64,000 nt of DNA. It comes from Ectopseudomonas mendocina (lineage in GTDB: Bacteria > Pseudomonadota > Gammaproteobacteria > Pseudomonadales > Pseudomonadaceae). This document shows, piece after piece, positions 38,365 to 47,192 of this stretch (position 1 is the stretch's first letter; each line of letters opens with the position of its first letter). The DNA lies in contig NZ_SCFY01000011.1 of the NCBI RefSeq assembly GCF_007049795.1, forward strand, positions 62,001-126,000, written 5' to 3'. The notes under the pieces are model-generated. The model saw only the letters and a program-made list of their open reading frames with translations, was not told the DNA's origin and did not search any database. The position numbers and the translations under genes were made by a program.

Positions 38365-39655
38365 GGAAGAACTCCAGCATGGCGTCACTGTTGACGCGAT
38401 AGTTGAGGTTGCCGCAGTGCCCGCCACGCGGGTAAAGGGTCAGGCGGTCGCCGAAGGTGCGGCGCAGGAAGCCGATATCGCCTGGGCCGAGGATCAGATC
38501 GTCGGCATTGTGCATCACCGAGACCTTGTCGCTGCCTTTGAGGTAGTCCTCCAGGGCGTAGAGGCTGCTCTTGTCGATCAACTGGTTGAGGCTGCCGCCG
38601 TCATAGCGCGCACGCCACATGGGCATCAGTTGTTCGGCGATGTAGCAGTCGAAGTCGCAGCGCAGAGCCATCTGGAAGAACGGCGTGAGGCTGGTGCTCT
38701 CGGTGATGCGGTAGTCGCGCGGGGTAATCAGGCCGCGGCGGTTGAGCAGGTCCGAAGTGAAGACGATATCGGCCGACGAGAAGCGGAACGAGGTGCCGAT
38801 CAGCATTGCCATCTGCTCGTCGGAGAGCTTTTCCTTGGATTGCTGGAAGTCGTAGAGCATGGCCTCGTTGATATCGAGGTAGCCCTTGTCGTTGAAGTAG
38901 CGAGTCAGCTTGCCCAGCACCAGGTCATAGAAATTGGTGCTGTTGTCGATGCCTTGCACCTTGGTCTGCACCAGCTTGTCCAGGTTGCTGACAGAGGTGT
39001 AGAGGTTGACCGGCGGGTTGAGCAGCAGCACGCGTTTGAAATCGAAGGCACGCCGAGTTTCGTCCAGCTGGCTGACGAAGGCGGCATGCAGCGCCCCCAG
39101 GCTGTAGCCGGTCAGCAGGAACTCGCTGACCTCCAACTTTGGATGCTGGGCACGCACGGCCTGCATGGCGCGGTACAGATCGTCGGCATCCTCTGGGCTG
39201 TAGCCTGGCGTGGCCGAGCGCGAGGCAGCGGCCATGAAGTCGTAGCTGGTCGGCGACGACAGCTGCACGACATGGAAGCCCGCGCCGTAGAACAGCTTCT
39301 TCAGGTACTCGGTGGTGCCGCTGGCGTAGTGCGCGCCGGTGCCGGAGATGATGAAAATCAGCGGCGCACGACCGTTCTGCTGGGCCAGGCGGTAACGCAG
39401 CTTGGTCACCGGCCAGAAGTTGTCCAGCAATTCGAACTGACGATCCGGGCGCAGGCGTACCGAGTAGTCGCGTTGCCGGATGTCGCCATCGGCCGGCAGC
39501 GTCGGGCGCAGCTCCGGCGGAGTGGTGGCGATGGTCGCCTCGAACGGGTTGGCCAGTGGGTAGCCGTAGCTTTCGGTATCCACGTCGGCGGCCATCGCGG
39601 AGGCACAGAAGACCAGGCCGCCGAGCAAGGCGGCGAGTCGGGCAAGGCTAGGCAT
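38357..39655 (-). CDS. Exported alpha/beta hydrolase
   Basis: A 432-residue protein with a Sec signal peptide (MPSLARLAALLGGLVF to AMA, about 22 residues) and an alpha/beta hydrolase fold. Visible parts are IFIISGTGAHY (oxyanion region), GYSLGALHA with the nucleophilic Ser, HNADDLILGP (acid) and GGHCGN (His). It should act in the periplasm; the substrate is unknown. It is translationally coupled to the MlaA-like gene (8-base overlap), which suggests a lipid-related role. The same gene pair is recalled from P. aeruginosa. Confidence 0.85.
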   Translation of the reverse strand: MPSLARLAALLGGLVFCASAMAADVDTESYGYPLANPFEATIATTPPELRPTLPADGDIRQRDYSVRLRPDRQFELLDNFWPVTKLRYRLAQQNGRAPLIFIISGTGAHYASGTTEYLKKLFYGAGFHVVQLSSPTSYDFMAAASRSATPGYSPEDADDLYRAMQAVRAQHPKLEVSEFLLTGYSLGALHAAFVSQLDETRRAFDFKRVLLLNPPVNLYTSVSNLDKLVQTKVQGIDNSTNFYDLVLGKLTRYFNDKGYLDINEAMLYDFQQSKEKLSDEQMAMLIGTSFRFSSADIVFTSDLLNRRGLITPRDYRITESTSLTPFFQMALRCDFDCYIAEQLMPMWRARYDGGSLNQLIDKSSLYALEDYLKGSDKVSVMHNADDLILGPGDIGFLRRTFGDRLTLYPRGGHCGNLNYRVNSDAMLEFFRG

Positions 39656-39811
39656 GTATTAAGTCCCTTTGAATAAGAGAACGTCTGGGTTGAGCAGCTG
39701 GCTTATGACAGCAGCAAGCGGGGCAAAGTGCCAGACTATCCTGCCTTATCTCAAGGAAACATGCGTAGCCGCCACCAGAGGCGCGCGACGACTGACTTCA
39801 GGCTTTTTCAA

Positions 39812-40036
39812 TCAGGCGTGGTGGTGCAGCCAGGCATGCTTTGGGCGCTCTGCCGCAGGCTGACGACGGCGTTCGAAACGCTGCCAGACCTTTTCGTGGA
39901 AGTAGAAGCCCACCGAGTTGCACAGGGGCTCGATGGCCGCCACCATGCCGCTGGCTGCGACACTGCCAGTCAGGGCATAGGTAACGGCGAAGGCGATGCA
40001 GAAGTGCATGATGGTGAAGGTCAGGGTCTTGAGCAT
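39812..40036 (-). CDS. DUF2061 small membrane protein
   Basis: A 74-residue membrane protein with two hydrophobic segments (about 7-30 and 33-48) and the family ending VGFYFHEKVWQRF, typical of DUF2061. No function is known. GAGG lies 7 bases before the ATG at 40036. It stands alone, preceded by an AT-rich region (40037-40200) with no other gene. Confidence 0.85.
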   Translation of the reverse strand: MLKTLTFTIMHFCIAFAVTYALTGSVAASGMVAAIEPLCNSVGFYFHEKVWQRFERRRQPAAERPKHAWLHHHA

Positions 40037-40228
40037 GATGCACCTCGTTGAGAATCATTTCGTCATGTAAGAGAGGCTAGTCCTGTTCGTCAGTGTCGTG
40101 AAATGTGACCTTTGCATGGTCTTGATAGTGTTGGTCAATTGATTTCTATTATTAGAAAGTCTCTTTCTATTTATTTTGCCTCGGGGTGTCTGCGTTAAGG
40201 TGGCGCTCTCTTGCGGTGGAGTTGGGCG

Positions 40229-40558
40229 ATGCAGATCAGTGATATTCCCTTTGGCGTAACAGACTGGGCTGCGATACCAGCGACCGAGCATCCGGGTGAG
40301 CGTGGCGTTGCTCGTTGGCGTACTTGCCAGTTCGGTGCGCTGCGTGTGCGCATGGTCGAGTATTCGCCGAGCTACCTGGCCGACCACTGGTGCCGAAAAG
40401 GGCATGTGCTGTTGTGCCTGGAGGGAGAGCTGACCACCGAGCTTGAGGATGGCCGGGTATTCGTGCTCAAGCCTGGTATGAGTTATCAGGTGGCTGATGG
40501 GGCCGAGGCTCATCGTTCATCGACGATGTCTGGCGCACGCCTGTTCGTGGTGGACTGA
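40229..40558 (+). CDS. DHCW-motif cupin protein
   Basis: A 109-residue single-domain cupin. The ADHWCRKGH motif followed by LCLEGELTTEL and a late AEAHRSST gives the expected metal-site residues and identifies the small DHCW-motif family. The function is unknown. GGAG lies 9 bases before the ATG at 40229. It is 6 bases from the next gene, so the two are probably one transcript. Confidence 0.82.
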   Translation: MQISDIPFGVTDWAAIPATEHPGERGVARWRTCQFGALRVRMVEYSPSYLADHWCRKGHVLLCLEGELTTELEDGRVFVLKPGMSYQVADGAEAHRSSTMSGARLFVVD

Positions 40559-40564
40559 GCCGCA

Positions 40565-40933
40565 ATGCTTTGGCGCATGGCTGCCGATGCCCTGATGCTG
40601 GTGCACCTGGGTTTCATCCTGTTCGTGCTACTAGGTGGCTTGTTGCTGCTGCGCTGGCCGCGTCTGATCTGGCTGCATATGCCCGCAGTGGCCTGGGGCA
40701 TCGTGGTGGAGTGTTTGCATCTGGGTTGTCCGCTGACGCCCTGGGAAAACCAGTTACGCCGTGCGGCCGGGCAGGCCGGCTATGACGGCGGCTTTATCGA
40801 GCATTACCTGATACCGCTGATCTATCCGGCCGGGCTCACGCCGCAGGTCCAGCTCTGGCTGGGTGCGATCGTGGTGTTGGTCAACCTGAGCGTATACGCC
40901 TGGCTGATCTGGCGCTGGCGCAACAAGGCTTGA
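40565..40933 (+). CDS. DUF2784 membrane protein
   Basis: A 122-residue protein with three hydrophobic helices (about 8-28, 36-50 and 95-116) and the motifs ECLHLGCPLTPWENQLR and FIEHYLIPLIYPAG, which define DUF2784. It is an inner-membrane protein of unknown role. It directly follows the cupin gene. Confidence 0.85.
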   Translation: MLWRMAADALMLVHLGFILFVLLGGLLLLRWPRLIWLHMPAVAWGIVVECLHLGCPLTPWENQLRRAAGQAGYDGGFIEHYLIPLIYPAGLTPQVQLWLGAIVVLVNLSVYAWLIWRWRNKA

Positions 40934-41038
40934 TCGCGATTTGCCCTGCCTATTCATAAGTCTGATGAAGGCGCGGGTGCTTTATTGCCTTCGCTACACT
41001 GCCAATCATTGCAACCAAACATTGAAGGCAGGGCTGCT

Positions 41039-41851
41039 ATGCAAAACCGCATGATGATCACTGGCGCGGGCTCCGGCCTGGGACGCGAAATTGCCCTGCG
41101 TTGGGCACGCGAGGGCTGGCGACTGGCGCTGGCCGACGTCAACGAGGCCGGCCTGGCGGAAACATTGAAACTGGTCCGTGAGGCTGACGGTGATGGCTTC
41201 ACCCGACGCTGCGACGTGCGTGACTACAGCCAGCTGACCGCTCTGGCGCAGGCCTGCGAGGAGCAGTTCGGTGGTATCGACATCATCGTCAATAACGCCG
41301 GTGTCGCCTCTGGCGGCTTTTTCAGCGAACTGTCGCTGGAGGACTGGGACTGGCAGATCTCGATCAACCTGATGGGCGTGGTCAAGGGTTGCAAGGCATT
41401 CCTGCCGCTGCTGGAAAAGAGCAAGGGCAAGATCGTCAACATCGCCTCGATGGCGGCGCTGATGCAGGGGCCGGGCATGAGCAACTACAACGTCGCCAAG
41501 GCCGGTGTGGTGGCGCTGTCGGAAAGTCTGCTGGTAGAGCTGCGTCAACTGGAGATCGGCGTGCACGTGGTCTGCCCATCCTTCTTTCAGACCAACCTGC
41601 TGGACTCCTTCCGTGGCCCGACTCCGGCGATGAAGGCCCAGGTCGGCAAGCTGCTGGAGAGCTCGCCGATCAGCGCGGCAGATATTGCCACTTACATTCA
41701 TGACGAAGTGGCCAAGGGCAGCTTCCTGATTCTGCCGCATGAGATGGGCCGTATGGCCTGGGCACTGAAGCAGAAGAATCCGCAGGCGCTGTACGACGAG
41801 ATGGCCAGCATGGCCGAAAAAATGCGCGGTAAGGTCAAATCGATCAGCTGA
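41039..41851 (+). CDS. Short-chain dehydrogenase/reductase
   Basis: A 270-residue classical SDR. The cofactor motif TGAGSGLG (8-15), NNAG (85-88), catalytic Ser near 137, Tyr150 and Lys154 (SNYNVAK) are intact. The acidic residue after strand 2 (LADVNE) favours NAD(H). The substrate is unknown. The start at 41039 gives the family N-terminus (MQNRMMITGAG). It stands alone between DUF2784 and an MFS gene. Confidence 0.9.
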   Translation: MQNRMMITGAGSGLGREIALRWAREGWRLALADVNEAGLAETLKLVREADGDGFTRRCDVRDYSQLTALAQACEEQFGGIDIIVNNAGVASGGFFSELSLEDWDWQISINLMGVVKGCKAFLPLLEKSKGKIVNIASMAALMQGPGMSNYNVAKAGVVALSESLLVELRQLEIGVHVVCPSFFQTNLLDSFRGPTPAMKAQVGKLLESSPISAADIATYIHDEVAKGSFLILPHEMGRMAWALKQKNPQALYDEMASMAEKMRGKVKSIS

Positions 41852-41951
41852 CCATAGGGTCAGCTATTTTCGCCGGCAGGCTTGCCTGGTGTGACCTCCG
41901 GGGTTAGGGTGGCCGCCCCGGCCTGCCTGCCGTAATGACTTCGGATACCTC

Positions 41952-43115
41952 GTGAAACCAGTCCCTCGGGCCCTACTGCTAGTGGCCCTGGTGCTGGCGG
42001 CGATCAATTTGCGCCCCGGCATCACCTCCCTTGCACCGCTGATCGAACGCATCGCTGCAGAGCTGTCGCTGAGTCGCAGCTTCATCAGCCTGACCACGGC
42101 CTTGCCAGTGTTGTGCATGGGCCTGCTCGCGCCGCTGGCGCCGCGCCTGGCCATGCGCTGGGGGCTCGAACGCACCATAGTGCTCTGCCTTGGGCTGATC
42201 GGCCTGGCGCTGCTGGCACGTCTGGCCGCGCACCAAAGTGCGGTGTTGATCGGCAGCGCCATTGCCCTCGGCGCTGCCATCGCGGTCGCCGGGCCGTTAT
42301 TGTCGGGATTCATCAAGCGTCACTTCGCCAGCCAGATGGGGCGCGTGGTGGGCTGGTATTCACTGGGTATGGCTATTGGTGGAGCCGGTGGCGCAGTGCT
42401 CACCGCGCCGGCCACCGCGCTGTTTGGTGACGCCTGGCACCTGGGCCTGGCGGTATGGGCTGCACCTGCGCTGTTCGGGGTCATGCTCTGGCTGTGGCTG
42501 CCCAACCAGGCGGGTGCTGCCAACGAGCAGGAAAGCGGTGGTCTGCCTTGGCGGCAGCCACGGGCCTGGCTGATCAGTTGCTTCTTTGCCATTCAGGCGG
42601 GCTTGTTCTATGCCATCGCGACCTGGGCCGTGGCGCGTTATCACGAAGCCGGGCTGAGCATGCTGCGCAGCAACTCGCTGCTCAGTCTGGCCATGCTCAT
42701 GGGGCTGCCCAGCTCGTTCCTGCTGCCCTGGCTGGCGCAGCGTTACAGCGCACGCTATCCGCTGCTGCTGGCCTGTGGCGCGATCACCTGCGGCTGCCTG
42801 GCGATGGTCACCTTCATGCCGCGCTTCGTTCCCGAATTGTGGGCGGTGATCTTGGGCTTTTCGCTGGGTGGCTCCTTCGCCTTGTCGCTGGTGCTGCCGC
42901 TGTACGAAGCCGGCTCGCCGATGGCCGTCAGCCGGTGGACGGCGATGATGCTGTTCACCGGTTACAGCCTGGGTTGCCTGACGCCCATTCTCACCGGGTT
43001 GGCGCGCGACCTGTCCGGCAGCTACCGTCTGCCGTTTGCAGTGCTCACTGCGCTGGCGCTGGTGATGACGCTGGTGGCGTGGTTGCTGGGGCGTAGCAGA
43101 CGTCAGCCTCGCTGA
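41952..43115 (+). CDS. MFS transporter, CynX/NimT family
   Basis: A 387-residue major facilitator with twelve predicted helices and the opening LVALVLAAINLRPGITSLAPLI (split as AAINLRPGITS), the signature of the CynX/NimT (cyanate / 2-nitroimidazole) group. The start is a GTG at 41952. The substrate is unknown. It has no clear operon partner. Confidence 0.88.
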   Translation: MKPVPRALLLVALVLAAINLRPGITSLAPLIERIAAELSLSRSFISLTTALPVLCMGLLAPLAPRLAMRWGLERTIVLCLGLIGLALLARLAAHQSAVLIGSAIALGAAIAVAGPLLSGFIKRHFASQMGRVVGWYSLGMAIGGAGGAVLTAPATALFGDAWHLGLAVWAAPALFGVMLWLWLPNQAGAANEQESGGLPWRQPRAWLISCFFAIQAGLFYAIATWAVARYHEAGLSMLRSNSLLSLAMLMGLPSSFLLPWLAQRYSARYPLLLACGAITCGCLAMVTFMPRFVPELWAVILGFSLGGSFALSLVLPLYEAGSPMAVSRWTAMMLFTGYSLGCLTPILTGLARDLSGSYRLPFAVLTALALVMTLVAWLLGRSRRQPR

Positions 43116-43189
43116 AGAATTCGCGCCAGTTCCTTTCTTGCCCAGGCGTGCTGTGTTAGAAGGCGTTCTGCTTTTTCAGGAGTGCCGGT

Positions 43190-43618
43190 GTGGAGTCCGA
43201 ATCCATCGTCTATGGCTGTATCCGCGACTGGCCCTCGGATGACCCCGAGCAACGTCGCCTGCGCCGTGAAACCAATCATGGCGTGCTGGCCGAATTGCCG
43301 GCTGGCGAGCTCTGGCCGTTTCTTGGTCGTGAAATGTTCTCCTTCTGCGACCTACCCGGTGCCGGCCTTTACCAGACCCAGGTGATCCACTTCGGCGCCA
43401 GCTATGGCGCGATCGAATACGAATGGAACCTGTGGATCGAAGCCTTCGAGGCGCTGCTCAAGCGTCTGTACTGGGCCAGCGCAGTGGTGCATCTGGAAAC
43501 CGAACTCAACGGTATGCATACCTTTCGCTGGGAGTCCGATAGCGGCTTTCATAGTCCGCAGGAAGGTGGGTTACGCGTGCGTTGCGCCTGGGAGCGCGAA
43601 GGTGCCTTGCGCGGTTAG
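43190..43618 (+). CDS. Uncharacterised acidic protein
   Basis: A 142-residue soluble protein rich in Glu and Trp (for example RDWPSDDPEQ, ELWPFLGREM, IEYEWNLWIEAFEALLKRLYW in part). I do not recognise a family. AGGAG lies exactly 7 bases before the GTG at 43190, so the gene is well supported as coding. It is 9 bases upstream of the UPF0060 gene and probably shares its transcript. No signal peptide or membrane segment. Confidence 0.7.
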   Translation: MESESIVYGCIRDWPSDDPEQRRLRRETNHGVLAELPAGELWPFLGREMFSFCDLPGAGLYQTQVIHFGASYGAIEYEWNLWIEAFEALLKRLYWASAVVHLETELNGMHTFRWESDSGFHSPQEGGLRVRCAWEREGALRG

Positions 43619-43627
43619 GAGGCGAGA

Positions 43628-43960
43628 ATGATCAACTATCTATGGTTTCTGTTGGCGGCCCTGTTCGAGATCGCCGGTTGCTATGCCTTCTGGATGTGGC
43701 TGCGGCTCGATCGCAGCGCCTGGTGGATCGCTCCCGGGCTGCTAAGCCTGGCGCTGTTCGCGCTGATCCTGACCCGCGTCGAAGCCTCCTTCGCCGGTCG
43801 CGCTTATGCCGCCTATGGCGGTGTGTATATCGTCGCTTCGCTGGTGTGGCTGGCGTTGATCGAGAAGACCCGGCCAATGCTCAGCGACTGGTTTGGCGCT
43901 GCGCTGTGCGTGGCTGGCGCCACCATCATCCTGTTGGGACCGCGGCTGCATTCCTCCTGA
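43628..43960 (+). CDS. UPF0060 (YnfA) membrane protein
   Basis: A 110-residue protein with four membrane helices and the family sequence [27 protein letters not shown] and [16 protein letters not shown]. It belongs to the YnfA/UPF0060 family, related to small multidrug resistance transporters in fold. Its substrate here is unknown. Confidence 0.93.
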   Translation: MINYLWFLLAALFEIAGCYAFWMWLRLDRSAWWIAPGLLSLALFALILTRVEASFAGRAYAAYGGVYIVASLVWLALIEKTRPMLSDWFGAALCVAGATIILLGPRLHSS

Positions 43961-43993
43961 ACTGCTTATAAGCATCGGAAGTAAAAAGTTCCG

Positions 43994-44011
43994 CTGTCAT
44001 CAAATCTTTAT
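43994..44011 (+). promoter_or_regulatory. Partial Pho box upstream of the phosphate porin gene
   Basis: A perfect CTGTCAT half-site (43994-44000) is followed 4 bases later by TCTTTAT, which matches the second half-site at only 3 of 7 positions. It lies 118 bases upstream of the OprO/OprP-type porin gene, where PhoB control would be expected. Confidence 0.4.
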
Positions 44012-44117
44012 ATATCGGCAACTGCGCTGAAATAACCCCTCGCCAAGATTCCCCCAGCACGAACGAGCCACTCGCTCGGGTGTTTTCAACACTTAAAGTC
44101 CAACAGGGGAATCCTCG

Positions 44118-45422
44118 ATGATCCGTAAGCACTTCGCCGGTTTCGCAGCCAGCGCCCTGGCTCTGGCCGTCTCCGCCCAGGCTTTCGCCGGTACCGTCAC
44201 CACTGACGGCGCTGACCTCGTGATCAAGACCAAAGGCGGCCTGGAAGTCGCCACTACCGACAAGGCGTTCAGCTTCAAGCTGAGCGGCAAACTGCAGTGG
44301 GATGCTACTCAGTTCGATGGCCTGATGGCCGCTGACCAGAACAAGCCGTTCGACGATACGTTCAATACCTTCATCCGTCGCGGTGAGTTCGGCCTTGAGG
44401 GTACCGCCTACAGCGATTGGGACTGGGGCCTGCGCCTGAGCTATGACGAAGCTGACGACACCAGCGTCGACCGTGCCTTCATCGCCTACACCGGGCTGGA
44501 TATCGGCACCTTCACCGTAGGTCGCTTCGGTGTTGATTATGGTCTGGAAGGTACAACCAGCTCGTCCTGGATCACCGCCATCGAGCGTCCGTTCATGTAC
44601 GACTTCCTCAATGGGGACGAAGACACCCAGTTCGGCGTGAACTTCAAGCACTCTGGCGATAACTATGGCCTGATGGCTCAGGTTGCCACCTACGAAGGTG
44701 ACAACAACTACAAGAGTGAGGACAACGACGAGCTGTACGGCTATACCCTGCGCGCTCACTGGGCTCCCTACCTCAATGGCACTGACGTCATTCACCTCGC
44801 TGCCAACTACCACAACAGCGAGTCCGACGATAACCGTGCCCGCGCTCGTACCCGCATGGGGATTCGTAGCGACAACGACTTCCGCCTGACCTTTGGCGAC
44901 GTGCGCGTGGCTGACAAGGATGTTGAATGGGTGCTGGAGTCCGGTGCTCAGTTCGGTGCTTTCCGTGCGCAGGCTGAGTACTTCCAGCGTCAGATCAGTG
45001 GTGAGACTCTGGCTGGTGCGAAATCCGATGTTGACCTCAGCGGCTACTACGCTCAGGTTTCCTACATGTTCAACGGCGTGCGCCAGTACAAGGCTGCTGA
45101 CGGTAAGTGGGACAAGCCGGACAACATGAAAGGTTCCTGGGAAGTCTTCGCCCGTTACGAAAGCACCACAATCGATTCCGATGCGGGTGCCATTCCCGGC
45201 AACCTGGGTCTGGCCGGTATCGTGGCTGACGACGTGAACGACGAGTTCGAGACCAAGGCCATGGTAGTGGGTGTGAACTACTTCGTGACCCCGTCCGTCC
45301 GTACCAGCCTGAACTACATCGATTATCAGGTGGACAACATCAACACCTCCAATCAGGTTGGTGGCAAGAGCGTGCAGGATGACGGCAAGGCAATCGTAGG
45401 TCGCCTGCAGTACGTGTTCTAA
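44118..45422 (+). CDS. OprO/OprP-family phosphate-selective porin
   Basis: A 434-residue outer-membrane porin with a signal peptide (MIRKHFAGFAASALAL to AFA, about 24 residues). TFNTFIRRGEFGLEGTAYSDW and LDIGTFTVGRFGVDYGLEG are typical of the OprP/OprO phosphate/pyrophosphate channel family, and it ends with the aromatic GRLQYVF needed for outer-membrane insertion. It would admit phosphate, pyrophosphate or polyphosphate. A strong terminator follows, and the genes beyond encode an exported ParB-like protein and an exported pyrophosphatase. Whether it is the OprP or OprO type cannot be decided by eye. Confidence 0.9.
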   Translation: MIRKHFAGFAASALALAVSAQAFAGTVTTDGADLVIKTKGGLEVATTDKAFSFKLSGKLQWDATQFDGLMAADQNKPFDDTFNTFIRRGEFGLEGTAYSDWDWGLRLSYDEADDTSVDRAFIAYTGLDIGTFTVGRFGVDYGLEGTTSSSWITAIERPFMYDFLNGDEDTQFGVNFKHSGDNYGLMAQVATYEGDNNYKSEDNDELYGYTLRAHWAPYLNGTDVIHLAANYHNSESDDNRARARTRMGIRSDNDFRLTFGDVRVADKDVEWVLESGAQFGAFRAQAEYFQRQISGETLAGAKSDVDLSGYYAQVSYMFNGVRQYKAADGKWDKPDNMKGSWEVFARYESTTIDSDAGAIPGNLGLAGIVADDVNDEFETKAMVVGVNYFVTPSVRTSLNYIDYQVDNINTSNQVGGKSVQDDGKAIVGRLQYVF

Positions 45423-45451
45423 GCAATACCTTCATCCGTTGCTCCTGATTG

Positions 45452-45478
45452 AGCCCCGCCAATGGCGGGGCTTTTTTA
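45452..45478 (+). terminator. Intrinsic terminator after the porin gene
   Basis: AGCCCCGCC (45452-45460) and GGCGGGGCT (45464-45472) form a 9-bp stem with an AAT loop, followed by six Ts. Strong. Confidence 0.92.
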
Positions 45479-45504
45479 TCGCCAAGTCCTTTGGAGATGT
45501 TTCG

Positions 45505-46434
45505 ATGCGTCAAATCACTTTGATACTGGTTGCGCTCGGCTTGAGTTCGACCGTCCTGGCCCAGGATTACAGTGCAGCCAAGCCCGGTGAGTTGCTTCAG
45601 GTGCCGCTGCAAGCGTTGCACCCGACCCAGGCTGCGGTTGGGTATGACCAGATCTACTACAAGCTCGGCCGCTTCGCGCAAGAGCGCAATAAACTGTTCG
45701 ACGAATATTGCGAGGCCAACGGGCAGGGCGAGAGTGCCAATGTGCCAGGTGACGCCGACCTGCGGAAACCGGAAAGTTTCACCTGCCAGGATAAGGTCGG
45801 TGCTCGTAGCAGCGAGATGAAAACCGTGGTCATTGGTCCCGAAGGCAAGTTGTTCCTTACCGATGGTCATCACACTTTCACCGTGCTTGTGGAGCATCCC
45901 AAGGGCGGCGAAAACCTGAACATGTGGGTGCGGGTGACTGACAACTTCAGCGACAGCGCTGACATGGCCAGCTTCTGGCAACGCATGGCGCAGGCGCGCA
46001 AGGTCTGGCTCAAGGACGGCAACGGCCAGGCCATCGATCCTCAACAGATACCGAGCCAGCTCGGTTTGCAGCATCTGGCCAACGACCCCTATCGAGCGCT
46101 GGTGTACTTCACTCGCGAGGTGGGTTACGACAAGCCGCGTTCTGGCGAAGTGGCCCCTGAATTTCTGGAGTTCTATTGGGGCAACTGGCTGCGTTCGGTG
46201 ATGTCGCTGGATACATATGACCTAAGTGACCGTGGCGATTACCGCGATGCGGTCGAAACTGCTGCGAAGAAGATGGTGGCGCTCGCGCCGGAAGACGAAG
46301 TCGGCAGCAGTGGATTCAAGGCCCGTGAGTTGGGTGTTTATTCGTCGATGGACCGCAAGGAGTTGAACAAGGTGGCCGGCCGCAAGCTGAACTACGCCAC
46401 CAGCTACAAGAAGGCTCTGGCCGGGAAAAGTTGA
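45505..46434 (+). CDS. Exported ParB-like (ParBc_2) protein
   Basis: A 309-residue protein with a Sec signal peptide (MRQITLILVALGLSSTVLA, about 19 residues). The mature part has LLQVPLQALHPTQAAVGYDQ and LFLTDGHHTF, motifs of the ParB-like nuclease family PF08857 (ParBc_2). Despite the name, members exported to the periplasm have no proven DNA role. GGAG lies 8 bases before the ATG at 45505. It sits between a phosphate porin and a secreted pyrophosphatase, which suggests phosphate or nucleotide scavenging. Sure of the export signal and family resemblance; unsure of the activity. Confidence 0.82.
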   Translation: MRQITLILVALGLSSTVLAQDYSAAKPGELLQVPLQALHPTQAAVGYDQIYYKLGRFAQERNKLFDEYCEANGQGESANVPGDADLRKPESFTCQDKVGARSSEMKTVVIGPEGKLFLTDGHHTFTVLVEHPKGGENLNMWVRVTDNFSDSADMASFWQRMAQARKVWLKDGNGQAIDPQQIPSQLGLQHLANDPYRALVYFTREVGYDKPRSGEVAPEFLEFYWGNWLRSVMSLDTYDLSDRGDYRDAVETAAKKMVALAPEDEVGSSGFKARELGVYSSMDRKELNKVAGRKLNYATSYKKALAGKS

Positions 46435-46446
46435 AGGCTGTGATTG

Positions 46447-46475
46447 AAAAGGCCCAGCACTTGGCTGGGCCTTTT
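46447..46475. terminator. Bidirectional terminator
   Basis: AAAAGGCCCAGC (46447-46458) and GCTGGGCCTTTT (46464-46475) form a 12-bp stem with A- and T-runs on both sides, between the convergent ParB-like and pyrophosphatase genes. Confidence 0.92.
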
Positions 46476-46484
46476 CGCGGTTTG

Positions 46485-47090
46485 TCAGTTGTTCTTTTTG
46501 TAGTTGTCCAGGGCCATCTGGATCATCTGGCGAGCTTCGGCGGCGCTGCCATAGCCGTTGAGTTCGACTTTCTTGCGGCCTTCTGGCAGTTGCTTGTAAA
46601 CGCGGAAAAAAGCCTCGATGCGCTGGCGCTCGATCAAGGGTAGGTCATCGATGTCCTTGATGTTGTCGTAAGTCGGATCGATATCGCTGCTGGGCACGCC
46701 AATGATCTTTTCATCCGCTTCACCGCCGTCGATCATCTTCAGATAGCCGATCGGACGGAACTTGATAAGGACGCCTGGATGAAGAGGCTCGCGAGTTAGC
46801 ACCAGGCCGTCCAATGGGTCGTTGTCGCCACCCAGCGTGCGAGACAGCGAACCATAGTTGGCAGGGTAGACAACAGGCATGGACTGGAAGCGGTCGACGA
46901 AAACCAGACCTTCTTCGTTGATCTCGTACTTGGTGAAGCTGCCTGCTGGAATTTCCACCGCCATGTGTACGTTGTTCGGTGCATCTTCTGCCTGGGTCGC
47001 GTGAAAAGGATGAGTAATCGACTGCTGGGCGATTGCCGTGCCGCTGCCGAGCAATAACGCGGTTCCGAGGGCGAGAAGGGACTTTTGCAT
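46485..47090 (-). CDS. Exported family I inorganic pyrophosphatase
   Basis: A 201-residue protein. Residues 1-22 (MQKSLLALGTALLLGSGTAI then AQ) form a Sec signal peptide, so the enzyme should be periplasmic, unlike the cytosolic housekeeping pyrophosphatase. The catalytic family I motifs are present: VVYPANYGSL, GGDNDPLDGLVL (the metal-binding Asp cluster) and DIDPTYDNIKDIDDLP. It hydrolyses pyrophosphate to two phosphates with Mg2+. GGAG lies 6 bases before the ATG. It is convergent with the ParB-like gene, near a phosphate porin. Confidence 0.9.
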   Translation of the reverse strand: MQKSLLALGTALLLGSGTAIAQQSITHPFHATQAEDAPNNVHMAVEIPAGSFTKYEINEEGLVFVDRFQSMPVVYPANYGSLSRTLGGDNDPLDGLVLTREPLHPGVLIKFRPIGYLKMIDGGEADEKIIGVPSSDIDPTYDNIKDIDDLPLIERQRIEAFFRVYKQLPEGRKKVELNGYGSAAEARQMIQMALDNYKKNN

Positions 47091-47192
47091 GGTTAACTCC
47101 TTTACAGAGCTCAAAGTTATAAGGGTTGGCCTTCTCATATTGCAGGTGCATTGTTAGAGATATATTGCAGTCTGGCTTCTGGAACTCAGCTC

